Below, one piece after another: positions 23,477 to 31,900 of a stretch of DNA of 64,000 nucleotides. Both the position numbers and the translations under genes were made by a program. Origin of the DNA: DAIDKA01 sp963708865 (GTDB taxonomy: Bacteria > Pseudomonadota > Gammaproteobacteria > Steroidobacterales > Steroidobacteraceae); contig CAVPUC010000004.1 of NCBI GenBank assembly GCA_963708865.1, positions 1 to 64,000 on the forward strand, read 5' to 3'. Position 1 is the first letter of the stretch. Every line of letters begins with the position of its first letter. The notes beneath the pieces are model-generated. The model did no database searches, was not told the origin of the DNA, and was given only the letters and a program-made list of their open reading frames with translations.

Positions 23477-24800
23477 CTATAGCGTCTTGAGCTGTAACGC
23501 AGGTTGAACCTGCAGCGCGCGCCAGGTCGGATACAACCCGGCGAGGAGCGTCGCGGCGAGGGCTACCGCCAAAGCGATCAGCACATCGGCGCCGTGGAGT
23601 CGCGTCAATGCGGATAAGTCCCTCTGCAGCACCGCGCGGCACGCCGTCAGGCCCAACACCGTCAATCCGATTCCGACGAGTCCACCGGCCAGACCGATGA
23701 CGCCAGCCTCAATCATGAACTGGGCGAAGATTGCCGGGCGCGTGGCCCCGAGTGCCCGGCGCACACTTATCACGCCGCTGCGTGCCATGAAATTCGCGAG
23801 CATCAAACCGACCGCATTGAGTACGCACACCAGCAGCAGCGCGAATGAGACGCTCGTGAGGGTCGGGACCGCGGGCGGTACGACCTGGTTGTAGCTCAGC
23901 CACTGCGTGACATTGCGTAACGCGACATGCGGTGGCCAATGGAACCGTCCCATCTGCCGCTGCTCGGCGGCATAGTTGTGCAGGAAGGTCTCGTAGCTCG
24001 CCGCCTCACGGGCGGTGGGCAGCTCAACCCAGTAGCGCAGCCAAATACAGTTGGAATTCAGGAGGCTGTCCCAGCCCTTGCCACGGCTCCCATCACAATT
24101 GAGGTTCGAGTCGGTCGGCATCTGTTCATCGATGGCGCGCGTGAACGGCAGGTAGATCTGGTCGTCCCCGGAAAAGGTCTGTCCGTGTCCACCCACGTCA
24201 TAGAAGCGCGGGCTTAGGTGCCACTCATCCAGTACGCCCATGATGCGGTAGGTCTTGTCGCCGATCTTCAGCGTCTTATCGACGCTGTTTTCCCCGGCGA
24301 ACAGCAGCGCGTTGAGTGCACGCGTGAGCACGACAACCAGTGCATGGTTAGCATCCTCTGCCTGGGCCCACGGTCCCCCGTACTCGAATGGGACGTTCGA
24401 ACATCGCAAAGAAGTCGCTGTCGGTGGCGCGAGCGTCGACTTGGATCGGGATGCGGGTGGGATCCGGCGGGGTAATCGAGAGCGAGGTCGGATACATCGC
24501 CGCCTGTCGGACCGCAGCGTGCGCCCGGGTCAAGCTGGTGGCATCGATATAGGTCAGCTCGGGCGGCATGGCACCCGGGTAGTGAACCGCCGCATTCCAC
24601 TGCGGGCCGAAATTGTCGATCTGGGGCGCGAACAGCTGAGCGGACTTCTGCGGAATTGGATCGCCCGAAGCTGCGCGGAAAATCGTCAGCATGGTCATGG
24701 AGGCACCGATGCCGACGCCGATCGCGAGGATCATCAGCGCGGTAAAGACCAGATTGCGCCGCAGGCTGCGCATCGCCAGATTGCAGTAATAGCCGAACAC
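23477..24800 (-). CDS. MacB-type ABC transporter permease, one frameshift
   Basis: The N-terminal part VFGYYCNLAMRSLRRNLVFT, then ALMILAIGVGIGASMTMLTI and GDPIPQKS, and the C-terminal part (VPFEYGGPWAQAEDANHALV to LYPTWRALQVQPALQLKTL) are in different frames. Removing one base near 24393-24398 joins them (DSDFFAMFD-VPFEYGG). GTG 24800 is preferred as start because an ATG at 24869 would precede the sigma-54 transcription start. SVRRALGATRPAI is the coupling segment. Confidence 0.85.
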
Positions 24801-24864
24801 GACGCTTTCGCGCTCCAGGACTGAGCCGTTTAGTGCCACGTTTAGCACCTGCGGTGTCTGCATC

Positions 24865-24880
24865 AGCAATCAGCGTGCCA
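24865..24880 (-). promoter_or_regulatory. sigma-54 promoter
   Basis: On the minus strand TGGCACG-CTGA-TTGCT matches the sigma-54 consensus TGGCACG-N4-TTGC(A/T) completely, with the 12-base GG to GC spacing. Transcription would start near 24853, about 50 bases before the GTG of the first permease gene. Confidence 0.85.
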
Positions 24881-24946
24881 AGCCATGACGGCATGCTAAT
24901 TACCTGTTTACGCTTGACTGTTTGAGGTGGCCATGAGGCCCGAGAC

Positions 24947-24981
24947 TGTCCGCGGACACTTGGCGGACATTCGGCCGGACA
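24947..24981. promoter_or_regulatory. putative enhancer for the sigma-54 activator
   Basis: TGTCCGCGGACA at 24947-24958 is a perfect 12-bp palindrome. CGGACA half-sites recur at 24964 and 24976, at 11 and 12 base intervals from the first. It lies about 70-100 bases upstream of the sigma-54 promoter, where an NtrC-family activator would bind. The rest up to 25254 shows no gene. Confidence 0.6.
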
Positions 24982-25254
24982 TCGAAACTGCTAACCATCG
25001 GAGCGTCATGAACAGCTTTCGTCTGCAAGATGCCGCGCTTCGCGGCTTACCCACTCGCGCGATCGGTGGCTATCAGTCCATCGTCAGGTCGGCACACTGA
25101 GGTGACGCAACGGAAACAAGCCTTCCTGAGCTCTGTAACCGCTTGATCGGCAAGAAAGTAGCCGTTTGCCGATGCCCTTCATCAGGAGCGCATCGAAATG
25201 CGGCTATCCAAGCCTTTCATATAGAATACAGCCCAACAATCAGGGGGATACGAC

Positions 25255-26814
25255 TTGAATATAATCCATAAGGCATTGCTGTCCTGCGCCGTGGCCACCG
25301 CATGCGGTTGCGCCGGAATGCCACAAAGCGCGACGGCTTCCCACGGTACGGCGGACTGGCCGACCTTCGGCGGCAGCAATGCGCGCACCAATGCCAACAT
25401 GGCGGCGACCAAGATCACCGCGGCCAATGTGGGCTCCATGGTGCGCCAGCAGGTGACGATTTCCGCGCCCATTGATGCAGGGCTCATTTACCTCAGTGGC
25501 GTAACCGTCAACGGCGCGTTGCATGATGTCTTCTTCGGTACCACCAATGTCGGCCGGACGGTGGCGATCGACGCCAACAATGGCGCGGTACTGTGGGAGT
25601 ACGCGGCCCCCGGCTTTGATGAAGTGGCCGCCGCGGCGGGAGCCCCGGCGGGGGCGCGCGGCCTGACCGTCAAGCAGATCACCAATTCGACACCAGTCGC
25701 GGATGCCAACCGGCAGTTCATCTATGCGGCATCCGCGGATGGCAAGATCACCAAGATCTCGATCGGCGATGGCAAGGCCGTGTGGGCCACGGCAGTGACC
25801 CGGATGCCGAAGCTCGAGAAACTCGATTCGCCCTTGTCGTTCGTGGGCGGAAACGTGCTGGTGTCCACCGCCGGCTACGTGGGCGATACGCCGCCGTACC
25901 AGGGCCACATCGCGGTGCTCGATGCCAAGACCGGCGCGATCCGCACGGTGTGGAATTCGCTCTGCAGCGATCGCGAAGAGCTGCTGGACCCGGCATCCTG
26001 TACGCAGACGCAGTCCGCCATCTGGGGACGTGCCGGTATCGTGGTCGAACCCGGCACCGGCAATCTGCTGTTCGCGACCGGTAATGGGCCGTGGGATGGC
26101 AAGACCGCATGGGGCGATGCGGTGATCATGCTGGACCCCACCGCCAAGAAGATGCTGGCCAACTGGACCACCACGAACAACGAGGACCTGAACAAGAAGG
26201 ACCTCGACGTGGGCTCGACCTCTCCGGTGCTGCTGGGCGATGGATATATTGCCCAGGGCGGAAAAGACGGGACCATGCGGGTCCTGAACCTGAGCGCCAT
26301 CAAGGGCACCTCCCCGCATCAGGGCGGTGAGGTGCAGATCGTGGAGATTCCCGGCAAGGCGCAGCTGCTGTCAGGGTCCGCCACCGCGAAAATCGGCAAC
26401 ACGACGTACCTGTTCGCCTCCACCGGCCGCGGCGGCACCATCGCCTGGACCTTTGGCGCGGACCACCAGCTCAAGCAGGCGTGGACCACCAAGGCGGGCG
26501 GCAACACGCCGTTCTATGCCGGCGGATTGCTGTACATCTATGATCCGTCGCCCGCGGGCGCCAAATTGCGGGTCTTCGATGCGGTGAGCGGCAATCCGGT
26601 TGCGGCGCTCGACTGCGGCACCGGACACTGGAACAGCGTCATCGTTGCTGACAATCGGATCGCGATGCCCCAGGGCGCGATCAGCGGCTTTGCGTTCGCC
26701 GGGCGCAGGCCGGGCGCGCCCGGTGCACCCGGGGCCCCTGCAGCGGCGGCTCCACCGCCCCCGCCGCCAGCGGGAATTCCGCCCGGTATCGTCAATATCT
26801 GGCGCCTGCCGTAA
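25255..26814 (+). CDS. PQQ-type beta-propeller protein, exported
   Basis: 519 residues from a TTG at 25255 behind AGGGGG. The signal peptide ends in a CGCAG stretch, so it may be a lipoprotein. Propeller blades of PQQ-enzyme type repeat (TVAIDANNGAVLWEYAAPG, FIYAASADGKITKISIGDGK, IAVLDAKTGAI, LLFATGNGPWDGK, YIAQGGKDGTMRVL). The C-terminus has a Pro/Ala-rich linker (PGAPGAPGAPAAAAPPPPPP). It may bind PQQ or be a structural scaffold. A cytochrome c gene converges on it, a possible electron acceptor. Confidence 0.78.
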   Translation: MNIIHKALLSCAVATACGCAGMPQSATASHGTADWPTFGGSNARTNANMAATKITAANVGSMVRQQVTISAPIDAGLIYLSGVTVNGALHDVFFGTTNVGRTVAIDANNGAVLWEYAAPGFDEVAAAAGAPAGARGLTVKQITNSTPVADANRQFIYAASADGKITKISIGDGKAVWATAVTRMPKLEKLDSPLSFVGGNVLVSTAGYVGDTPPYQGHIAVLDAKTGAIRTVWNSLCSDREELLDPASCTQTQSAIWGRAGIVVEPGTGNLLFATGNGPWDGKTAWGDAVIMLDPTAKKMLANWTTTNNEDLNKKDLDVGSTSPVLLGDGYIAQGGKDGTMRVLNLSAIKGTSPHQGGEVQIVEIPGKAQLLSGSATAKIGNTTYLFASTGRGGTIAWTFGADHQLKQAWTTKAGGNTPFYAGGLLYIYDPSPAGAKLRVFDAVSGNPVAALDCGTGHWNSVIVADNRIAMPQGAISGFAFAGRRPGAPGAPGAPAAAAPPPPPPAGIPPGIVNIWRLP

Positions 26815-26824
26815 TCGACCGGTG

Positions 26825-26855
26825 CGGCAGGCGCGCTTCCTACGCGCGCCTGCCG
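26825..26855. terminator. bidirectional hairpin between convergent genes
   Basis: CGGCAGGCGCG at 26825-26835 is perfectly inverted at 26845-26855 with a 9-base gap. It sits between the PQQ-propeller stop and the cytochrome stop. No U-run follows, so it would terminate weakly or stabilise both 3' ends. Confidence 0.65.
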
Positions 26856-26861
26856 ACGACG

Positions 26862-27258
26862 CTATTTGGCGGCGCTCGCCAGCGACTGAAAGTAAGCGAT
26901 GAGGTTGTCCCGGTCCTTCTTCATCGGGACCGGTATGGGCATGGTGGTGCCCGGCACCGCCATGGCAGGATCGGTGAGAAACCGATCCAGCGTTTCCGCG
27001 TTCCAGACAAGTTTCGCATCCTTGAGCGCCGGGCTGTAGACAAAGCGGGTATCCCCGGCTCCCGCAGGCCTCCCCAATAAGCCAATCAAGCTCGGACCGA
27101 TCTCCCCGCCGCCTTCGGCGGGGTCGGCACTGTGGCACTGCATGCACGTCTGCGAGAAATACATCTTGCCCGCCGCTGCGTCGCCCGGCTCGGCCGCCTG
27201 GGCGAGATTGCCGATCACCAGCATGATCAATGGGGCGGTGAAACATCCGAACCAACAT
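26862..27258 (-). CDS. class I cytochrome c, frameshift in signal peptide
   Basis: Periplasmic monohaem cytochrome c of about 110 mature residues: haem site TCMQCHSADP, axial Met probably in TTMPIP, then LIAYFQSLA. The ATG at 27258 has AGGAGAC seven bases before it and reads MLVRMF. Removing one base near 27239 joins it to TAPLIMLVIGNLAQA, giving a proper signal peptide. Without that correction only a short internal start is available. Likely an electron carrier for a neighbouring PQQ-type protein. Confidence 0.82.
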
Positions 27259-27280
27259 GAAGTCTCCTGTGAGGGCGCCG

Positions 27281-28708
27281 CTATTTCAGGGAGTCCAGGA
27301 CATCCTTGGGAATGTTGTTGTCGGTAGGCTTGTCCCAACCCTGTTCGAACCACTTCTCCCAGTTCTGCGCCCACGGCCTGCCGTAGTAGTCGATGAAGTT
27401 CGGATCGGACTTGTTGAGCTGCTGCGGCACGCCGTTGACGTTCTTGATGTTCGAGAGGCACTCGATGAACGTGTAGCGCGCCCGCGGATCACCGGCCGGT
27501 GCCCGCTGCAAGAACCGGTCGTTGACCCGCAGCGGCTGCACGAAGGCATCCGGGTCATACCAGACCGCCTCGTGAGTCAGACCGATCAGTTTGTGGTCCG
27601 CGCCATAGATCGGCTTGAAGGTTTCCACGGTCTCCATGCGGTTTGAGAACTCGAACATGGTGTGCTGGGCCCAGCCCTGGATATTGGCGGTCCAGGTGAT
27701 GAGGGTTTCACCATCCCAGAATCCCACCGTTTCGCCGTACCACTGTGGCACCTTCTGCACGTGCTCGCGGCCGATCAGCACTTCGCGCAGGAAGTTGTCG
27801 GCGATCCCCGAGAGGAACTCAACCCGTGTGGGCGTGATGGTCAGCTCGAAATTGGCACCCCGGGAGGCATTCGCCCACCAGCGGATGAAGCCTTCCGGCA
27901 GGCACATCGAGGCATTCCATTGCTTCGAGTTGTTCACCGTCTCGTGATAGAGCATCTGCACGTAGCGCTTCTGGTATTCGGGCGTCAGCAGCGATACCAC
28001 GGTCGAGGCCTGCTCGATGCCGCCCCACTGCCAACGCTCGCCACGTCCCGGGCCGCCCATCTGGCGATCCGGACCCGTGAAGCCCGGCGAGTCGGTGCCA
28101 TTGGGATCGCGGATGTAGAAGCCATCCCAGTCCGGCGTCGTCGCCTTGGTGTACACGGTGGGGCCGCCGTGGGCCTTGGCCTGCGCCAGCAACGCCTCGT
28201 ATTGTTCCTTGGCACTCTTATAGGGATACGGACTCACTATCCGTTCGCGCGGATAGTCGATGCGGCAGTCTCCCCAGGAAGCCGAGGCCGGGGGATTGGC
28301 GCCCATGCGGCCGCGCTCCCACATGGCCTCGATCATCTCGCGCGGGGTATTGCAGCGGTAGTAGCGTGGGTCGCTCCAGGAGGCCTGATCCTTGTAGAAG
28401 TTCTTGCTCGAGAACATGTCGATGGGCAGTGGCTGCACACCCGGCGGCGGTGGCTCGGAGACGGGCTTCGGGGGCGCGCGCGGGCCAAACAGGACGCCCG
28501 CGACGCCACGGGTTTCCGGGTCTCCGCGCTGCTGCGGAGTGAGCGTCGCCGGAGGTGGTTCGGGTTGACCCGTCAGCACCGGATTGCCGCTGGCAGCCGA
28601 TGAGGATGCTGCAGCGGGCTGCGTTGACTGCTGAGCCACGGCCAAGCCGGTGATGGCGGCGATGACCAAGGCGACGCCGCCGCAAAATGAGACGAATCGA
28701 GAATTCAT
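27281..28708 (-). CDS. secreted hypothetical protein
   Basis: 475 residues from ATG 28708 with signal peptide (MNSRFVSFCGGVALVIAAIT) and a Pro-rich linker. Main body includes FYKDQASWSDPRYYRCN, RWQWGGIEQASTVVSLL, FIRWWANASRGANFELTI, WYGETVGFWDGETLITWTAN and METVETFKPIYGADHK. The G-x-W-[DE]-G-[ET]-x-L core is shared with the GHWEG proteins nearby, suggesting distant kinship. Function unknown. Confidence 0.7.
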   Translation of the reverse strand: MNSRFVSFCGGVALVIAAITGLAVAQQSTQPAAASSSAASGNPVLTGQPEPPPATLTPQQRGDPETRGVAGVLFGPRAPPKPVSEPPPPGVQPLPIDMFSSKNFYKDQASWSDPRYYRCNTPREMIEAMWERGRMGANPPASASWGDCRIDYPRERIVSPYPYKSAKEQYEALLAQAKAHGGPTVYTKATTPDWDGFYIRDPNGTDSPGFTGPDRQMGGPGRGERWQWGGIEQASTVVSLLTPEYQKRYVQMLYHETVNNSKQWNASMCLPEGFIRWWANASRGANFELTITPTRVEFLSGIADNFLREVLIGREHVQKVPQWYGETVGFWDGETLITWTANIQGWAQHTMFEFSNRMETVETFKPIYGADHKLIGLTHEAVWYDPDAFVQPLRVNDRFLQRAPAGDPRARYTFIECLSNIKNVNGVPQQLNKSDPNFIDYYGRPWAQNWEKWFEQGWDKPTDNNIPKDVLDSLK

Positions 28709-28814
28709 TACCCCTCCTCCACCAGACGAATCCCGCCACGATGCCGGCGGGCTGCTTGTAAGGCCAAGGCTAGCCGAATTTCGCGCCCTTCGCCCGCGTG
28801 ATGCGGACAGGCAG

Positions 28815-29642
28815 CTATTCCCGCAATTGTTCACCCAAAGCGACGCCAGTCACCTTGGCGGAGGCCGATGGCGGCCACCCCGCCTCGCTGGAGAGGGCCA
28901 ATTCTCCTTCGGCGATGGTATTGGACAGCCGGCCAAGTCCGTCTACCTCGACGACGACCGTATCGCCAGGATTGACCGGCCGCGAGTTGGCCGGCGTGCC
29001 CGATAAAATCAGATCCCCCGGCATGAGCGTCATCATCCGCGAGAGGTCCGCGACGAGATAGGTCATGGGCCAGATCATTGCGTCCAGGCTTGACTCCTGC
29101 ACGACCCGCTCGTTGACGTAGGTTCTCAGCATCTGACCGGCGGGTCGCCACCCACGCACCAGTCCGGGACCCACGAGCCCAAGGGTGTCCGCTCCTTTGA
29201 CTCTCACCATTGAACCGCGGTCGGCATCGCGAAAGTCGTGCAGGGCATAGTCATTGGCCAGGGTGTAGCCGGCGATGTATTCCTCCGCATCCGCGATTCG
29301 AACGTTGCGCGCGATGCGACCGATCACGATGGCGACTTCCCCTTCGTAGTTGAGGAAATGGCATCCCTTGGGCCGAATGACGGCGTTACGGTGCCCGAGC
29401 AGACACGACGGTGGTTTGAAGAAGTAGTTGGGAGCCGGCGGACACTCGGTCTTCAGTTCGATCAGCCGATTTCGATAATTCAGATGGGCGCAGATGATCT
29501 TGCTGGGCTCGACTGGCGCAAGATGCATGGCCTCCTCGGGATGGACACGGCGCCCGTCGCGGGCCACCAGCATGTCCTCCTCACGAGTGACTTCCAGCAC
29601 CTCGCCCTCGAGCACGATGCGCCGGGTCTCGATGATGTTCAT
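28815..29642 (-). CDS. fumarylacetoacetate hydrolase-family protein
   Basis: 275 residues of the FAH fold. Family motifs: ICAHLNYRNRLIEL, PNYFFKPPSCLLG, the metal-binding NYEGEVAIVIGR, GYTLANDYALHDFRD, KGADTLGLVGPGL and DLILSGTPAN. Members are HpaG-type isomerases/decarboxylases or acylpyruvases acting on ring-cleavage products. It overlaps the NTF2-like gene by ATGA, behind the ring-cleaving dioxygenase, which supports a role downstream of aromatic ring opening. The substrate is not determined. Confidence 0.87.
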   Translation of the reverse strand: MNIIETRRIVLEGEVLEVTREEDMLVARDGRRVHPEEAMHLAPVEPSKIICAHLNYRNRLIELKTECPPAPNYFFKPPSCLLGHRNAVIRPKGCHFLNYEGEVAIVIGRIARNVRIADAEEYIAGYTLANDYALHDFRDADRGSMVRVKGADTLGLVGPGLVRGWRPAGQMLRTYVNERVVQESSLDAMIWPMTYLVADLSRMMTLMPGDLILSGTPANSRPVNPGDTVVVEVDGLGRLSNTIAEGELALSSEAGWPPSASAKVTGVALGEQLRE

Positions 29643-30109
29643 CGCGACGGGCCTTTCAACGGATAGCCGCGCCCGGCATAGTCAAAACCGCCGAGTTCAA
29701 GGTTTGTGAGCGTCGCGTCCTGAGGCGATGCGTAGTAGGCGCGGATTTCCCGGATCAGCCCGCGAGCGCTGAATTCGTACCACTCATCCCCGCGCAGGAT
29801 GATGCCCTGCGCGCGCTTGAAATGCGTCCATTCGATCACCGCGCGCCCCCGCGGCGGATCACAGATGACGGTATCGACGGTCCAGTGGGAGCCGAGCGTC
29901 TGCACCGCGGCACGCCACTTCTGAGCGATCGTGCGCGCGCCGCGAAACGGACCCTCATAGGTGCCCGGCGGAAAATAGTGCACCCCGTCGGGCTCGAAGT
30001 GCGCGGCGATGCGCTCCACGTCGCCCGAATTGCAGTCGTCGAAATAACGCCGGATTCGCGATTCCATTGCGCCCCAGCTGAGCTCACCGACGGTCTCACC
30101 AGGTGCCAT
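29639..30109 (-). CDS. NTF2-like (SnoaL-type) protein
   Basis: 156 residues from ATG 30109 (MAPGETVGELSW), right after the dioxygenase stop. Cone-shaped NTF2 fold pattern: RIRRYFDDCNSGDVERIAAH, FEPDGVHYFPPGTYEGPFRG, VDTVICDPPRGRAVIEWTHF, WYEFSARGLIREIRAYY. Such proteins often act as small hydratases, isomerases or accessory subunits in catabolic operons. It is translationally linked to the FAH-family gene. Confidence 0.8.
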   Translation of the reverse strand: MAPGETVGELSWGAMESRIRRYFDDCNSGDVERIAAHFEPDGVHYFPPGTYEGPFRGARTIAQKWRAAVQTLGSHWTVDTVICDPPRGRAVIEWTHFKRAQGIILRGDEWYEFSARGLIREIRAYYASPQDATLTNLELGGFDYAGRGYPLKGPSR

Positions 30110-30111
30110 GC

Positions 30112-31023
30112 TTAGCCCATCATCGCCGCGGCGGTCTTGCTCTTTGCCGAGACCGGCGGAGTGGGGAGCCACGATTCGCCACGCTTCAGGACAAACGTGT
30201 GATCCATGCTGTACCAGGCACCCTTGACGTTCGGATCGGGCGCCACGTCGGTTTCATGGAACACGTAGTGGCCGACGGAGTTCGTCGTCACGCCAAACTG
30301 CGCATCCGACTCGAGATTCTCATCGTCATTGCCGTAGATCTGGGCCGGAATTGTCTTGAAGCCCGCCTTGTAGATCAGCGCGTGCACGTGCGCCGGCCTG
30401 AACGGATGCCGATGCTGCACCGTCAGCAGTTTCTCCGTGGGGCCGCCGGCGGGCACCGGGTAGCCTGAGGGCTTGATGGTCCAGTAGGCGAACACGCCAT
30501 TCTCATCGGTGACGAGCGAGCCGCGCAGGTTCCACTCGGCCTGGGTCGGGTCCTGATTCTCATAGAGGCCCTTGGTCGAGGCGTGCCACACATCCACGTT
30601 GGCGCCCGCGATGGGTTCGCCGTCGGCATCGATCACGTGTCCCGTAAACAGCAACGGCAGCCCCGGCGTCGGCGATCTGACGATGGATCCGCCATTCTTG
30701 ACCGGGGGTGCGCCCTGGCGCCAGAAAGGACCGAGCAGGTTTGCGGAGGTCCCGGCATTGTTCATCATGCACACCAGCGTCGAGAGGCCAAGCGACCCCG
30801 CGATCAGCCGTGTCTCATTGTGGCTCTCGGTCGTGAGTTTGCCTAACGCGACCACCAAGTCGATGGCGGTGTTGAATTCCTTCTCGGTGAGACGCACTTC
30901 CCGGGCGAAGCCGTGCAGATGGCGGATCAGCGATTGCAGCAGCTCCTTGGTGCGCGGATCCTCGATCCGTTGCGTTTCACTCAATACCGCATCCGTCACT
31001 TGATCTTCGCGGTCAATGATCAT
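30112..31023 (-). CDS. intradiol ring-cleavage dioxygenase
   Basis: 303 residues, catechol/hydroxyquinol 1,2-dioxygenase family, opening the ring between two hydroxyls to a muconate. Non-haem Fe(III) ligands are visible: Tyr154 (KGLYENQD), Tyr188 (PSGYPVP), His212 and His214 (RPAHVHAL). The N-terminal helical dimerisation domain (KELLQSLIRHLHGFAREV) and GPFWRQGAPP are in place. First gene of a dioxygenase-NTF2-FAH operon. The exact diphenol (catechol, hydroxyquinol or other) cannot be read. Confidence 0.9.
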   Translation of the reverse strand: MIIDREDQVTDAVLSETQRIEDPRTKELLQSLIRHLHGFAREVRLTEKEFNTAIDLVVALGKLTTESHNETRLIAGSLGLSTLVCMMNNAGTSANLLGPFWRQGAPPVKNGGSIVRSPTPGLPLLFTGHVIDADGEPIAGANVDVWHASTKGLYENQDPTQAEWNLRGSLVTDENGVFAYWTIKPSGYPVPAGGPTEKLLTVQHRHPFRPAHVHALIYKAGFKTIPAQIYGNDDENLESDAQFGVTTNSVGHYVFHETDVAPDPNVKGAWYSMDHTFVLKRGESWLPTPPVSAKSKTAAAMMG

Positions 31024-31099
31024 CCTGCCCCCGTATTCGTTGCTGGCAAGCGCCGCAACGATACTGCTAATCAGTTATTTTCAAGGATAACACTGCCCC

Positions 31100-31885
31100 T
31101 CACTTCGGGGGGATGAAGCCCGTGGAGCCATCCGCATTGATCGGATTGCGATTGTTTTCCTCACACACGTATTCGGTGATCTGCCAGTCCGGCTTCAGGT
31201 CATAGGTCCGCACGACCCGCCACGGCCTGGTGAACGCAACCGGATCCTCCACCACGAACTGGTCTTCCAATGTTGTCGGACTGAGTCGGCGGATGCGCTC
31301 GATGACATGGATTTTGTCGCTGTGAGGAGCCGCCGTCACGTCGAACACCGTATCGCCCCGCATCCCCACCGTGTCGACCACGAGCGTGTCGGCCTCCCAG
31401 TGACCGATCGAATGGCCCATGTAGGTCGGATCAAGGTCCGCCGGATGTGGGCGGCCATCAGTCCAGATCCGGCGCACCTGGCTCGAGACCTCGTGAAGGA
31501 TGAGCACCCGATTGGGCTGGATGACGATCTCGAACGGATAGGGGGTGGTCATGATCCTGGGCATGCCACCGGGTACACAGCCGGCCGTCGGGTCGGTCGG
31601 CTTGCCGGCGAGGTTGTCAGCGAGGAGTTTCTGATATTTTGCCTCCCACTCGACGTTGTAAGGGGGAAATTCGCGCATATCGGCCGCGGACGAATTCTTC
31701 TTGTTCTGCAGTTGCCGTGGGGCGGTGGGGTCGAAGATATTCAGCTCATGCGGGTTCCAGACCCCGCTCCAATCGGGAAGAGCCTGCGTGGGCGCTGCGG
31801 CCGTTTGCGCCGCCGAGGGGCGAGGCGTCGCTGCCACCAGGGCTACGACTGCGACGGCGCTCATCAGCGTCATTGACGTTCGCAT
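31100..31885 (-). CDS. secreted GHWEG-domain protein
   Basis: 261 residues with signal peptide (MRTSMTLMSAVAVVALVAA). Contains CVPGGMPRIMTTPYPFEIVI, RRIWTDGRPHPAD, GHSIGHWEADTLVVDTVGM, IHVIERIRRLSPTTLEDQF and RPWRVVRTYDLKPDW, then EYVCEENNRNP. Homologous along its length to the 40.5 kb protein and to the C-terminal half of the 14.4 kb protein. Two conserved Cys. Unknown function. Confidence 0.75.
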   Translation of the reverse strand: MRTSMTLMSAVAVVALVAATPRPSAAQTAAAPTQALPDWSGVWNPHELNIFDPTAPRQLQNKKNSSAADMREFPPYNVEWEAKYQKLLADNLAGKPTDPTAGCVPGGMPRIMTTPYPFEIVIQPNRVLILHEVSSQVRRIWTDGRPHPADLDPTYMGHSIGHWEADTLVVDTVGMRGDTVFDVTAAPHSDKIHVIERIRRLSPTTLEDQFVVEDPVAFTRPWRVVRTYDLKPDWQITEYVCEENNRNPINADGSTGFIPPK

Positions 31886-31900
31886 GAAGCATTCCTCGAC

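Noticed and set aside
25240..26319. 359-codon open frame on the minus strand
   Set aside because: Antisense of the PQQ-type propeller, no recognisable motif.
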